Shown: positions 45,539 through 53,865, counted from the stretch's first letter. The stretch: 64,000 bases of DNA from an uncultured Muribaculaceae bacterium (GCA_944321685.1 CALUMH010000013.1:1-64000); one strand, 5' to 3'. Program-made: numbers and translations. The notes: generated by a model not told the origin, from the sequence alone.

Positions 45539-46201
45539 TTAATTTGACGGCTTGAACTTGTAAATCCACACAAATTCGGGGCGCAAGTTCACACCGTTCC
45601 AGTTGTATCCCTTGCGCAGGCGCTTGGCTATGGTGTTTTCAAGTTCCGGATTATCGGTCGGCACCTGTTTCACGGCTCTTTGGGTGCGCGGGTTGAACTT
45701 CTCGCTCTCGTCCTCGTACAGCACCACGCCGTTGGCTTCGAGTATGTCGGCAAGGTCTTCGGGCAGGCTGCGCAGGTATTGTTCGGCTTTTTCGGCATCA
45801 CCGTCACCAAGTCTGCCAATGAATGTGTTGGTATCATCGATAACCGATATGGTGCTAAGTATGAACGGTTTCATCATCTTGGCATACAGGTCGGTCTTGT
45901 AGCTTTGCAGCTCGTCATACATCTTGTCGAAGAGCTGTGCCTTGTGCACGTCTTGCGCGATTTTGGTGTCGAATTTCTTCATCAACAACTCGTTCTGCTC
46001 CTTCAATGCGGCGATTTCGGCAAGTAATTGATGCACGTCGGGTTCGTCAGAGAGTGTTGTGGAAACCTCTTCGGCGGCCGGTTCTGCCGTTTCGGGTGTT
46101 TGTGGCACTTCGGTTTCGTTGGCATTCGTCACTGCTTCTTCCTCTTGCGGAGACTTGTTAACTTCAACATTAAAGTCCTCGAATTTATTGGTTTCTTCCA
46201 T
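45539..46201 (-). CDS. GrpE-like nucleotide exchange factor
   Basis: A 220-residue divergent GrpE. The first 50 residues are an acidic, disordered-looking stretch rich in Glu, Thr and Pro. A long coiled coil follows (about 55-110, LLAEIAALKEQNELLMKKFDT), then the four-helix region and a C-terminal beta-domain ending IAKRLRKGYNWNG and FVWIYKF, equivalent to the conserved K-G-Y-x-x-N-G-x-x-L-R-P motif of GrpE. It is first in the operon and should exchange nucleotide on the two Hsp70 proteins encoded next. The housekeeping grpE is normally beside dnaJ, which is not the case here. Confidence 0.8.
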   Translation of the reverse strand: MEETNKFEDFNVEVNKSPQEEEAVTNANETEVPQTPETAEPAAEEVSTTLSDEPDVHQLLAEIAALKEQNELLMKKFDTKIAQDVHKAQLFDKMYDELQSYKTDLYAKMMKPFILSTISVIDDTNTFIGRLGDGDAEKAEQYLRSLPEDLADILEANGVVLYEDESEKFNPRTQRAVKQVPTDNPELENTIAKRLRKGYNWNGVNLRPEFVWIYKFKPSN

Positions 46202-46256
46202 GATTTATGTTGTTTGAATTATTACCTCGATTGTATTTATACGAAACTTACCGCAT

Positions 46257-46264
46257 CAAAAATA
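46257..46264 (-). promoter_or_regulatory. Possible -7 element of the chaperone-GTPase operon
   Basis: TATTTTTG on the minus strand fits TAnnTTTG and lies 56 bp upstream of the GrpE-like start. No -33 TTTG is visible at the right distance, and no heat-shock type element is recognisable. Confidence 0.35.
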
Positions 46265-46378
46265 CAAAAAATTATTTTAATTTGTCGCTTCCGATATAAA
46301 AAAATGCTCCAACTGTCTCCTTAAGATAATATTCGATGGTTTTTTCAATGATAATGGTGAAATTAGCGGATTTTTGGC

Positions 46379-46386
46379 TAAGTTTG
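46379..46386 (+). promoter_or_regulatory. Possible -7 element of the steroid-reductase-like operon
   Basis: TAAGTTTG fits TAnnTTTG but has no -33 partner. If used, the first gene must start at 46399 or 46414, not at the upstream ATG at 46336. Confidence 0.3.
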
Positions 46387-46398
46387 CCATCGCAAAAA

Positions 46399-47187
46399 AT
46401 GCATAAACCTGAAATGTTACACGATATAGATGTTTTCAATTGTTTTTTGGTGATAATGGCAGTGGTTGCCGTGATAGTGTATGTGGCATTGCACTTCATC
46501 AACGCCGGGTATGGAATGATGTATGACCGCCGGTGGGGGCCTTCGATAAGCAACCGCGTGGGGTGGGTGCTGATGGAAGCCCCGGTGTTCATTGCCATGT
46601 GCCTGCTGTGGTGGGCAAGCGACCACCGGTGGGAGCCTGTGCCGTTGGCCATATTTGCAATGTTCCAATTGCATTATTTCCAACGGTCGTTCATATTCCC
46701 GTTGCGCATAAAAGGGCATAACCGTATGCCACTTGCAATTATTGCCATGGGAGTGCTTTTCAATGTGCTCAATGCTGTGATGCAAGGCGGATGGCTGTTT
46801 TACTTGTCTCCTGCCGGAATGTATGGCACCGACTGGCTGTTTACGCCGCAATTCATCGCAGGCACTGTAATATTTGCTACCGGCATGGCGATAAACATCG
46901 ACAGCGACAGCATTATTCGCCACTTGCGCCGTCCGGGCGATACCCGGCATTACCTGCCACAGGGAGGGATGTTTGATTATGTGTCGAGCGCCAACTATTT
47001 CGGCGAACTGCTCGAATGGATAGGCTTTGCCATACTCACATGGTCGTGGGCGGGTGCCGTGTTTGCATTATGGACCTTTGCCAACCTTGCCCCACGTGCC
47101 GAACAAATTTACAAGCGTTACAGCCGGGAATTTGGCGACGAGTTTACACGCCGCAAGCTGCACCGCATAATACCTTTTATTTATTAG
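46399..47187 (+). CDS. 3-oxo-5-alpha-steroid 4-dehydrogenase-like membrane reductase
   Basis: A 262-residue integral membrane protein of the steroid 5-alpha-reductase family, with about six or seven hydrophobic helices. The start is uncertain: 46399 (MHKPEM) and 46414 (MLHDID) both leave a normal length, and an ATG at 46336 adds 21 unconserved residues. Diagnostic C-terminal motifs are present: GGMFDYVSSANYFGELLEW (about 189-207), with the conserved N-Y-x-G-E-x-x-E-W, and ANLAPRAEQIYKRYSREFGDEF before a basic end. The enzymes reduce the delta4 double bond of 3-oxo steroids with NADPH. It is followed after 23 bp by a flavin oxidoreductase gene and then a dehydrogenase gene, a set seen in bacteria that convert bile acids or steroid hormones. 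Confidence 0.85.
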   Translation: MHKPEMLHDIDVFNCFLVIMAVVAVIVYVALHFINAGYGMMYDRRWGPSISNRVGWVLMEAPVFIAMCLLWWASDHRWEPVPLAIFAMFQLHYFQRSFIFPLRIKGHNRMPLAIIAMGVLFNVLNAVMQGGWLFYLSPAGMYGTDWLFTPQFIAGTVIFATGMAINIDSDSIIRHLRRPGDTRHYLPQGGMFDYVSSANYFGELLEWIGFAILTWSWAGAVFALWTFANLAPRAEQIYKRYSREFGDEFTRRKLHRIIPFIY

Positions 47188-47210
47188 TATAATTGAATTT
47201 GATTATAAAT

Positions 47211-48440
47211 ATGGCTTCAAAACTTTTTACTCCTGCCAAAATAGGGCCGTTGACGTTGCGTAACCGCACTATACGTTCGGCGGCTTTTGAAAATATGTGT
47301 CCCGGCCACCGCCCGTCGCAGATGCTTGCCGATTACCACCTTTCGGTGGCGCGTGGCGGCGTGGGAATGACTACGATTGCTTATGCTTCGGTCAACCGCA
47401 GCGGCTTGTCGTTTGACAACCAGCTGTGGATGCGCCCCGAGATTGTAGGCGAATTGCGCAGTCTCACCGATGCAATACATCGTGAGGGGGCAAAGGTGTC
47501 GATACAGCTGGGGCATTGCGGCAATATGTCGCACAAGTCAACTGCGGGGCGTATGCCCATTTCGGCTTCAAGCGGCTTCAACCTGTATTCGCCGACATTC
47601 GTCCACGGCATGAACGAGGACGAGATACGCGAGGTGGCCCGCGATTTCGGCACGGCCGTGCGGCTGGCCATCGATGCCGGTTTCGACTGCGTGGAAATCC
47701 ATGCCGGGCACGGTTACCTTATAAGCCAGTTCCTTTCGCCTTACACCAACCATCGCCGCGACCGCTGGGGGGGCGGCCTCGACAACCGCATGAACTTCAT
47801 GCGCCTGTGCATCGATGAAGTGCTTAATGCGGCCAAGGGGCAGATTGCCGTGGTGGCGAAAACGAATATGCGCGACGGGTTCAAGAGCGGGAACGGGCTT
47901 GAAGAAGGGATAGTGATAGCCCGCGAACTTGAACGCCTGGGGGTTGACGCACTGGTGCTGAGTGGCGGCTTCGTGAGCAAGGCCCCTATGTATGTGATGC
48001 GCGGCGAAATGCCCATACGCACCATGACGCATTATATGAATTGTTGGTGGCTGAAGTACGGGGTGCGTATGTTTGGCAAAATGATGATAAAGGATGAACC
48101 TTACCGCGACCTTTATTTCCTTGATGATGCGTTGCAGGTGCGCCGCGAGGTGCGGTTGCCGCTGGTATACGTGGGCGGTTGCACTTCGCGCGAAGGCATC
48201 GACCGTGTGCTCGACAGCGGTTTTGAGGCCGTGCAGATGGCTCGGGCATTGCTCAACGAGCCTGATTTCGTCAACCGCATGGCTGCCGGCGAGGAGCGTT
48301 GCGGGTGTACCCACACCAATTATTGCATCGCCCGAATGTACACCCTTGAAATGTCGTGCCACAAGCACCGCTCCGATCTGCCTCCGTGTCTGTTGCGTGA
48401 AATAGAGAAAATAGAACGCCGCAATGGAAAAATGCAATAA
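47211..48440 (+). CDS. Old yellow enzyme family NADH:flavin oxidoreductase (5-beta-reductase-like)
   Basis: A 409-residue flavoprotein from the start at 47211 (MASKLFTPAKIG). It is a single TIM barrel with PLTLRNRTIRSAAFE at the front, the signature HAGHGYLISQFLSPYTN (about 162-178), RRDRWGG, and the FMN-phosphate region YVGGCTSREGI to AVQMARALL. A cysteine cluster, CTHTNYC followed ten residues later by C-H-K-H (about 363-383), sits where related enzymes bind a 4Fe-4S cluster, but one expected Cys is Thr. There is no second FAD/NAD domain as in BaiCD. Enzymes of this type reduce enone double bonds, including the delta4 bond of 3-oxo bile acids. The stop overlaps the next gene by 17 bp. Confidence 0.85.
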   Translation: MASKLFTPAKIGPLTLRNRTIRSAAFENMCPGHRPSQMLADYHLSVARGGVGMTTIAYASVNRSGLSFDNQLWMRPEIVGELRSLTDAIHREGAKVSIQLGHCGNMSHKSTAGRMPISASSGFNLYSPTFVHGMNEDEIREVARDFGTAVRLAIDAGFDCVEIHAGHGYLISQFLSPYTNHRRDRWGGGLDNRMNFMRLCIDEVLNAAKGQIAVVAKTNMRDGFKSGNGLEEGIVIARELERLGVDALVLSGGFVSKAPMYVMRGEMPIRTMTHYMNCWWLKYGVRMFGKMMIKDEPYRDLYFLDDALQVRREVRLPLVYVGGCTSREGIDRVLDSGFEAVQMARALLNEPDFVNRMAAGEERCGCTHTNYCIARMYTLEMSCHKHRSDLPPCLLREIEKIERRNGKMQ

Positions 48441-49239
48441 AGACTGCCGCCCGATGATGGCACTCGTCACGGGGGCATCGTCGGGCATAGGCAGGGAGTT
48501 TGCCCGGCAGCTTGCCGCACGTGGCCATGATGTGCTGCTTGTTAGTAATCAGGAGAAAGAGCTTGCCGAGGCTTCGGCAGAGCTTTCTGCCAAGCACCCC
48601 GATGGCAGGTTCCCGGTTTTCTGTATCGACCTTGCCACACCGGATGCCGACACGCGCATGCTCGATTTTTGCCGGGCAAACGATTACGAGATAGGCGTGC
48701 TCGTCAATAATGCAGGTATATTTTTGTTTCGCTCGGTCGTTTGTACCGAACCCGGGCGCATCGACCTTTTCATCGACTTGCACATGAGGGCCGTGACGCA
48801 CCTGTGCCGGACGTTTGCTTTGGATATGAAGCAGCGCGGTTGCCGCGGGTATATACTTAATATGTCGTCGATGTCGTGCTGGATGCCCATGCCCGGCATT
48901 GCCATGTACAGTGCCACAAAGGCTTATATAAGGGTGTTGTCGCGTTCACTTGCCGTGGAACTTGCCGACGACGGCATTACGGTGATGGTGGCCTGTCCCG
49001 GTGGTATCGCTACCGACCTTTTCGGCCTGCCCCGGCGGTTGCAACGCCTTGGCGTCAGGCTTGGTGCGCTTGCCACCCCGCAACGTTTTGTTGCAGGGGC
49101 ATTGCGCCGTTTGTTTCGTCGCCGTCGCCAATATATCAACGGACTGCTTAACCGCATTGCCATAGTTGCCGTGGCCATGCTGCCACACCGCCTGCGCCTT
49201 GTCATCAAGCACCGCCTGCTCGATCGCCTGCAACATTAA
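48424..49239 (+). CDS. Short-chain dehydrogenase/reductase (hydroxysteroid dehydrogenase candidate)
   Basis: A 271-residue SDR. The cofactor motif TGASSGIG lies at about residues 15-22, NNAG near 95-98, and the catalytic YSATK at about 161-165 after a conserved Ser-rich strand (NMSSMS). The start at 48424 overlaps the previous stop by 17 bp; ATG codons at 48454 and 48457 are alternatives that would remove the overlap. SDRs of this length oxidise or reduce secondary alcohols. Coupled translation with the old yellow enzyme and the 5-alpha-reductase-like gene suggests it acts on the 3-position of a steroid or bile acid. The family alone does not fix the substrate; long-chain alcohol or ketone reduction is also possible. 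Confidence 0.82.
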   Translation: MEKCNKDCRPMMALVTGASSGIGREFARQLAARGHDVLLVSNQEKELAEASAELSAKHPDGRFPVFCIDLATPDADTRMLDFCRANDYEIGVLVNNAGIFLFRSVVCTEPGRIDLFIDLHMRAVTHLCRTFALDMKQRGCRGYILNMSSMSCWMPMPGIAMYSATKAYIRVLSRSLAVELADDGITVMVACPGGIATDLFGLPRRLQRLGVRLGALATPQRFVAGALRRLFRRRRQYINGLLNRIAIVAVAMLPHRLRLVIKHRLLDRLQH

Positions 49240-49394
49240 CCGGGGAACTGTTGAGATATTGAATTGCCAATTGTATGGTGGTGGATGCGTTGGTTGTTGC
49301 TGGCTTGACAGCATTTTGTTTTCAAGGGTAATTGAGAGGGGATTTTGGGGCGGATAAAGAAATGTGAATTATTTTTGATTTTTTGTGGAAAAGC

Positions 49395-49425
49395 GTTGAT
49401 TTGTCGGAAAATTGCGTTATCTTTG
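49395..49425 (+). promoter_or_regulatory. Promoter of the secreted cargo protein gene at 49496
   Basis: GTTG at 49395-49398 and TATCTTTG at 49418-49425 are separated by 19 bp. The leader to the ATG at 49496 is about 65 nt. Confidence 0.65.
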
Positions 49426-49495
49426 TGGCAGAATTACAAACAGGCCTCGGATTGTGCGGGGCATATTTTGAATTACAAACGTAAACCTATTAATT

Positions 49496-50524
49496 ATGAA
49501 GAAATTTTACTTTTTGGCAGCAGCCATGTTGCTGGGAGCAGGTGCGTATGCACAAACCGATTTGACTCCCGATCGTTTTAAATTTGCGAACCAACCCGAA
49601 GGTGAGTTTACAATCAATTATTTCTTTAAAACTGCGAATCCAACTAATGGCTTCCCGGAAGCGTTAGCTGGTGCAGATGATGGTTTTGTGGCTTCTGGAA
49701 ATGGCCAGTTTACCAATACTGCAGAATATCCAGATATCGCTCTTGGTACATATTTAAAAAAGTATGTAACGATTGAAGACTTGGGTGGTGAAGTTGGAAA
49801 GGTTTTGTGTATAAAGGGATCGGAATCGACGGCCGAATATGGGGCAGAACCCGATGCCGCTTTGTTTGCAAGTAATATGCCTTGGTTTAATCTTCGTTTT
49901 TATGCCAAGAAATCAGGGGTGTCGGTAGGTGATGTGATCAGAACACGCATTGTTTACAGTGTGGCGAATGATTATACAATGGATCCTGATGGATATGCAT
50001 CTGATTTGTTCTCGGTAAATATGTTCTCTTTGGCCGGTGCTAATTTAGGCCAAGGTACTGCCTTTGGCGGATTTTTTGCAGGTGATGATTTCATGGATAT
50101 GGGGTCTGGTGCTTACGATGAGACAAAGTGGAAAGCATACGAATGTGAAATGACAGTTGGTGCCGAAGATGGTATTCCATTGTCGTTCCAAATTGGGATG
50201 TCTACCAACAATGTTGGCAAGACCAAGAAGTTCTGCGTGCTTATCAAGGAAATCACTTTCACTTTGAATCCGACTGAAGAACTTGTAGAGAGTGAAGATC
50301 TTACTTTAGAACCGGGTGAATCTGTATCGATCGAAGAAATCATGGGCGGTGAAGCTGCGTTCACTGTTGCAGGTGATCAAGTATCGTTCAACGAAGCCGG
50401 TAATGTTTACAGCATTAGTGGTGTGCAAGTAGCCGACGCTGTTGCAGGTGAAACTATCACACTTGATCGCGGTATCTATGTGGTTAAGGCCGGTAACAAA
50501 GCAGAGAAACTGATTGTTAAGTAA
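49496..50524 (+). CDS. Secreted protein of unknown function with Por-type C-terminal tail
   Basis: A 342-residue exported protein with a signal peptide of about 20 residues (ending GAYAQTD). The middle (about 25-265) is a beta-rich region with NLRFYAKKSGVSVGD and CEMTVGAEDGIPLSF, resembling carbohydrate-binding-type sandwiches, but I cannot name a family. The last 70 residues (VSFNEAGNVYSISGVQVAD, ITLDRGIYVVKAG, EKLIVK) form a type IX secretion sorting tail very like those of the other cargo proteins in this window. It is transcribed alone, upstream of the GH18 gene, and may belong to the same extracellular glycan-binding set. Confidence 0.72.
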   Translation: MKKFYFLAAAMLLGAGAYAQTDLTPDRFKFANQPEGEFTINYFFKTANPTNGFPEALAGADDGFVASGNGQFTNTAEYPDIALGTYLKKYVTIEDLGGEVGKVLCIKGSESTAEYGAEPDAALFASNMPWFNLRFYAKKSGVSVGDVIRTRIVYSVANDYTMDPDGYASDLFSVNMFSLAGANLGQGTAFGGFFAGDDFMDMGSGAYDETKWKAYECEMTVGAEDGIPLSFQIGMSTNNVGKTKKFCVLIKEITFTLNPTEELVESEDLTLEPGESVSIEEIMGGEAAFTVAGDQVSFNEAGNVYSISGVQVADAVAGETITLDRGIYVVKAGNKAEKLIVK

Positions 50525-50580
50525 ATAAAGAATTGTTAATCCATTCCCGAGAGGGAAATGGCATATACACACAAAGTAAG

Positions 50581-50643
50581 TTCAGTCTCTCCCATCTTCC
50601 CCTAATCGAGGGTAGTTCCCGTGGGAAGATGGGAAAGACTGAA
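50581..50643 (+). terminator. Large hairpin after the cargo gene
   Basis: A 21-bp stem, 20 of 21 paired, is formed by 50581-50601 and 50623-50643 around a 21-nt loop and is followed by ATTGTTTT. It probably terminates the gene ending at 50524. The loop contains a further small GGG/CCC pairing. Confidence 0.6.
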
Positions 50644-50671
50644 ATTGTTTTCCCTGCACTGCTGTAGGGGA

Positions 50672-50823
50672 TGTGTCAAAATACAATTTTGTCATACGTA
50701 GAGACGTGGCGTGCCGCGTCTCGTAGCAAGAAATATTGCATAAATATTGTAAATCAATCGTTGCTGTTATCGAGACGCGGCACGCCACGTCTTTACAATA
50801 TCAATGTTGGAATTTTGATACAC
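50672..50823. repeat. Palindromic MITE-like element with GTGTCAAAAT ends
   Basis: Outer ends are GTGTCAAAAT (50673-50682) and the near-complement ATTTTGATACAC (50812-50823). Inside, the 25 bp at 50698-50722 (containing GAGACGTGGCGTGCCGCG) pair with 50772-50796 at 24 of 25 positions. There is no coding sequence. The ends match those of the 60-bp element at 13921-13980. From 50824 to 51021 I see only AT-rich leader sequence. Confidence 0.7.
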
Positions 50824-51021
50824 CCTCCCGACGGTAAACGGGTAATGAGGCAATGGTCCGGAATGATGTTCCGGTTGATGTACTGAGATGATGTGCACAT
50901 CGCCTCTACAGATTATGGATAATTCCTATTAAACCTAAACAAACCAATATTGGAAATACATAAGCCTAATCTGTTCATTGTGTGGCTTTGTAATTCCTTG
51001 ACTTACAAACCTGATTTATTT

Positions 51022-53634
51022 ATGAAGAAATTATTATGCGCTATTGCTCTTGTGATGGGTCTTGCAGGCAGTGCATCGGCTCAGGTCGATAACTATGCGC
51101 TCAAGTTGACTCCCGAGGGTAGTGTAAACGTATATAAGTTCCCCGAACTTAATGAATTGTCGTCCTACAGTATCCAGTTTTGGATAAATGTGGACTCGTG
51201 GCAAGAGGGAGCCTTGATATATGACCGTGGCGGTGATTTCAAGGCAAGTCTTGGAAAGGAAGGTACTGTCAATTTCCAGGCAGGCAGCACGGTGCTTGCT
51301 GCAACCTCAGCCGACCTTGCCGCAGGCAAGTGGGCTCAAATTACCATGATTGCCAACGGCAGCGGTGCGCAAGTGCTTGTAAATAATGTGCAAGCAGGTT
51401 CTATAGCTACTGCAATGACTATACCTGCAAGCGAAAAAGATATGATACTTGGTGGTGGAATGAGCGGACGCTTGGATGAGTTCCGCGTGTGGAAGGCTGC
51501 CTTGTCGAATGCCGAATATGACGGCGGTTACCAATATTTTATATATAATACCATCAACAAGTATAATCCGCAATGGGGCGACCTTGTTGCTTATTATAAG
51601 TTTGACCAAAACCAGTGTGATAATGTGGTGGACTACACATTCACCTATCATCACGGTTCGTTCTCCGATGCAGGTGCGACACGTGATATTGTAACCGACA
51701 ATGACAAATTCAAATACCGTTTGGCTTCGGCTTATTGCGATTTCAGCCGCTTTTTCGACCGCGGAGAGTATGCCACACGCGACAAGTACCTGCTTGCCAA
51801 CGACCTGATTGTGATAGGCATAAATTCTTACAGCGACGGGCACTTGAAGGTGATGTACCCCTACAGCGAGGGCGAATTGGTCAATGCCGAGTATCTGCCC
51901 GAGTTTGAGGGGCGCAGCGGCGTGTTGTCGCTCGATGGTACGGATGAAGGCATGATAGCCAATACCGAAACTTTGGAGACAAGCGACGGTTGGGCGTTCC
52001 ATTCGTGGATTTACATTGAAGAATGGACTCCGGGTGCTTATATATTCAAGAAGGAGACCGACGACGGCCTTAATGGCCTTTCGATAAGGCTTGGAGAAGC
52101 TCCAAGTGCTGCCGGGCAGGTTATAGTGCGCATCAACGGGAACGATTACCCGATGAGCCTTGGCAACTTTGCATTTGAAGAGGAGGCTCGTAAAATAAAG
52201 GTAGGAGAATGGTTCCATTTCGGCGTAAGTTCTTCCACTGCCAAAACCCCGGAGGAAGTGGTGCAGTTCATGGTTAACGGCAACCCGTCGTCGGGCGTTA
52301 AAGGCGAGTGTGGCGATGCGCTGGTTTACACCCCCTCGGGCGTAAGCGACGTTGATGCAATCATTGGCCAGAACCTCAAGGCCAAGTTAGATGAAACCAC
52401 TACTTGGAACGCTTCGCGCAGCGATGTAAATATCCGCACTTACATGAATGACGGCAACCCGATGCCTGCCTTAGGCAAGAATGTGGATGCTGCACCATTG
52501 CATCCTGCCGGTGCTTATTGGACTTATGACAATGCCGAAAATCCCGGTTATGACTATTACTCCTACAAGCACTTCGTTGCCATAATGCGCAGTGCATACG
52601 AGGGGTACCGCGGTTACAACATCCGCTTGTCGGTTTCGGGCCACACGGGTTGGGAAACCACAATCTCCGATGCCCAAAAGCGCAAGATATTTGCCGCCGA
52701 CCTTGCCGAGATAGCAAAAGACCCCGACCTTGACGGCGTGGAACTTGACTTGGAGTGGTGTTACAGTCCTGCCTGCTTTAACAACTATGGAATGCTGCTT
52801 GAAGAAATCAGGGCCGTTTTGCCTGCCGACAAGGTGTTTGGCATTTCTCCGCATGCTGTGTCGTATGCGTTCCCCAAGGAGTATCTTGACAATTGTGACC
52901 TCTATACATTCCAAATTTACGGTCCCGGTAAAAATCAATTTACATGGAGCAATTACACAAGCGCATATAATAATTTTATCAACCAAGGGTTCCCGAAGGA
53001 TAAGATTGTAATGTCGTTTGCTACTACTACCTCACGAGGTTGGAAAGATGGAGTCGAAGTAACTCCGGCTGTTCCTCCTATCGGAGTACGAAACGGGTTA
53101 CTTGATGGAGATTATACACCCGATAAGAACGAGGCTGTTGATGAATACGGACGTACTCGTTATTTTACAGGTTTCAACCAAACTTATGACCGTGCAAAGT
53201 TTGCACGTGATAATGACCTGCTTGGTATTTTCTACTGGGATATGGGTAATGACGTGAAAATGGATCACAAGTATAACCTCACCAAGGCTGCCAGTTTTGC
53301 AATCAACAGTAATGTCGATACCGTGGTGACTCATGTGGATGTGTATCCCGACGGTAGCGGTGTGCAACTTATTAAGCGTGACGAGCAGGCTCGCCGCAAT
53401 GCCACAATCGACATTTATCCCAATCCGGCACTCGATGGTAATGTGACGCTTGCCGTTCCCGAAGGGGAAGAAGCATTTCGCGTGAGCGTGTATGATGCCC
53501 AAGGGGTGTGCAAGTTGCAGCGCGAAACAGCCGAGACCGCTCTTAATGTCGATGGCCTGGGTGCAGGTGTTTACTTCGTTACCGTGCTTACCCGCCAGGG
53601 GCATACCTATACAGGCCGGCTTGTAAGGAAGTAA
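51022..53634 (+). CDS. Secreted LamG-GH18 glycosidase with Por-type C-terminal tail
   Basis: An 870-residue exported protein from the start at 51022 (MKKLLCAIAL); an in-frame extension to 50950 precedes a clear signal peptide and is rejected. Two concanavalin A-like LamG domains (about 30-200 and 320-475; YSIQFWINVDSW and WAFHSWIYIEEW) are followed by a GH18 barrel (about 480-770). The catalytic motif is LDGVELDLEW, the D-x-x-D/E-x-D-x-E pattern with the acid Glu near residue 578, as in chitinases and endo-beta-N-acetylglucosaminidases. A type IX sorting domain (IYPNPALDG to GRLVRK) closes the protein. With SusC/D, sulfatase and GH20 downstream, an endo-acting enzyme on host N-glycans or GlcNAc polymers is likely. 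The first motif Asp is Glu here. Confidence 0.85.
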   Translation: MKKLLCAIALVMGLAGSASAQVDNYALKLTPEGSVNVYKFPELNELSSYSIQFWINVDSWQEGALIYDRGGDFKASLGKEGTVNFQAGSTVLAATSADLAAGKWAQITMIANGSGAQVLVNNVQAGSIATAMTIPASEKDMILGGGMSGRLDEFRVWKAALSNAEYDGGYQYFIYNTINKYNPQWGDLVAYYKFDQNQCDNVVDYTFTYHHGSFSDAGATRDIVTDNDKFKYRLASAYCDFSRFFDRGEYATRDKYLLANDLIVIGINSYSDGHLKVMYPYSEGELVNAEYLPEFEGRSGVLSLDGTDEGMIANTETLETSDGWAFHSWIYIEEWTPGAYIFKKETDDGLNGLSIRLGEAPSAAGQVIVRINGNDYPMSLGNFAFEEEARKIKVGEWFHFGVSSSTAKTPEEVVQFMVNGNPSSGVKGECGDALVYTPSGVSDVDAIIGQNLKAKLDETTTWNASRSDVNIRTYMNDGNPMPALGKNVDAAPLHPAGAYWTYDNAENPGYDYYSYKHFVAIMRSAYEGYRGYNIRLSVSGHTGWETTISDAQKRKIFAADLAEIAKDPDLDGVELDLEWCYSPACFNNYGMLLEEIRAVLPADKVFGISPHAVSYAFPKEYLDNCDLYTFQIYGPGKNQFTWSNYTSAYNNFINQGFPKDKIVMSFATTTSRGWKDGVEVTPAVPPIGVRNGLLDGDYTPDKNEAVDEYGRTRYFTGFNQTYDRAKFARDNDLLGIFYWDMGNDVKMDHKYNLTKAASFAINSNVDTVVTHVDVYPDGSGVQLIKRDEQARRNATIDIYPNPALDGNVTLAVPEGEEAFRVSVYDAQGVCKLQRETAETALNVDGLGAGVYFVTVLTRQGHTYTGRLVRK

Positions 53635-53827
53635 TCACATCGGCGCGGAATTGCGATGTAATGTGGGTGCGTCAAGATTGTGAATGCAGGTATTGTTAGA
53701 GATGAGAAACGTTGTATCTCCACAAGAAAACAAATTATATTTTGACCCATAATATATAGATGCACTCATACAGACGATATTACAAATGAACAACTTTTTT
53801 TATTACAAACTAAATCAATAACGAATG

Positions 53828-53865
53828 CTCCACCCATTTTCCTTTCAAAAGGTGGATGGGTGGAG
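53828..53865 (+). promoter_or_regulatory. Hairpin in the leader of the SusC/D locus
   Basis: CTCCACCCAT at 53828-53837 pairs perfectly with ATGGGTGGAG at 53856-53865, 25 bp before the lipoprotein start. No T-run follows, so a role in mRNA stability or regulation is more likely than termination. No clear -7 element is seen between 53635 and this hairpin. Confidence 0.45.

Noticed and set aside
43857..46201. Interpretation of the Hsp70 and GrpE genes as the housekeeping dnaK-grpE locus
   Set aside because: The Hsp70 lacks the lid, a second Hsp70 is fused to vWA, GrpE is divergent, no canonical dnaJ is adjacent and the operon continues into GTPase genes.
47568..48488. Open frame of 306 codons on the minus strand
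   Set aside because: It is antisense to the old yellow enzyme gene and shows no recognisable domain or start signal.
51307..52218. Antisense frames over the GH18 gene and over the SusD gene (57776-58714)
   Set aside because: They lie wholly inside well-supported genes and contain no conserved motif.
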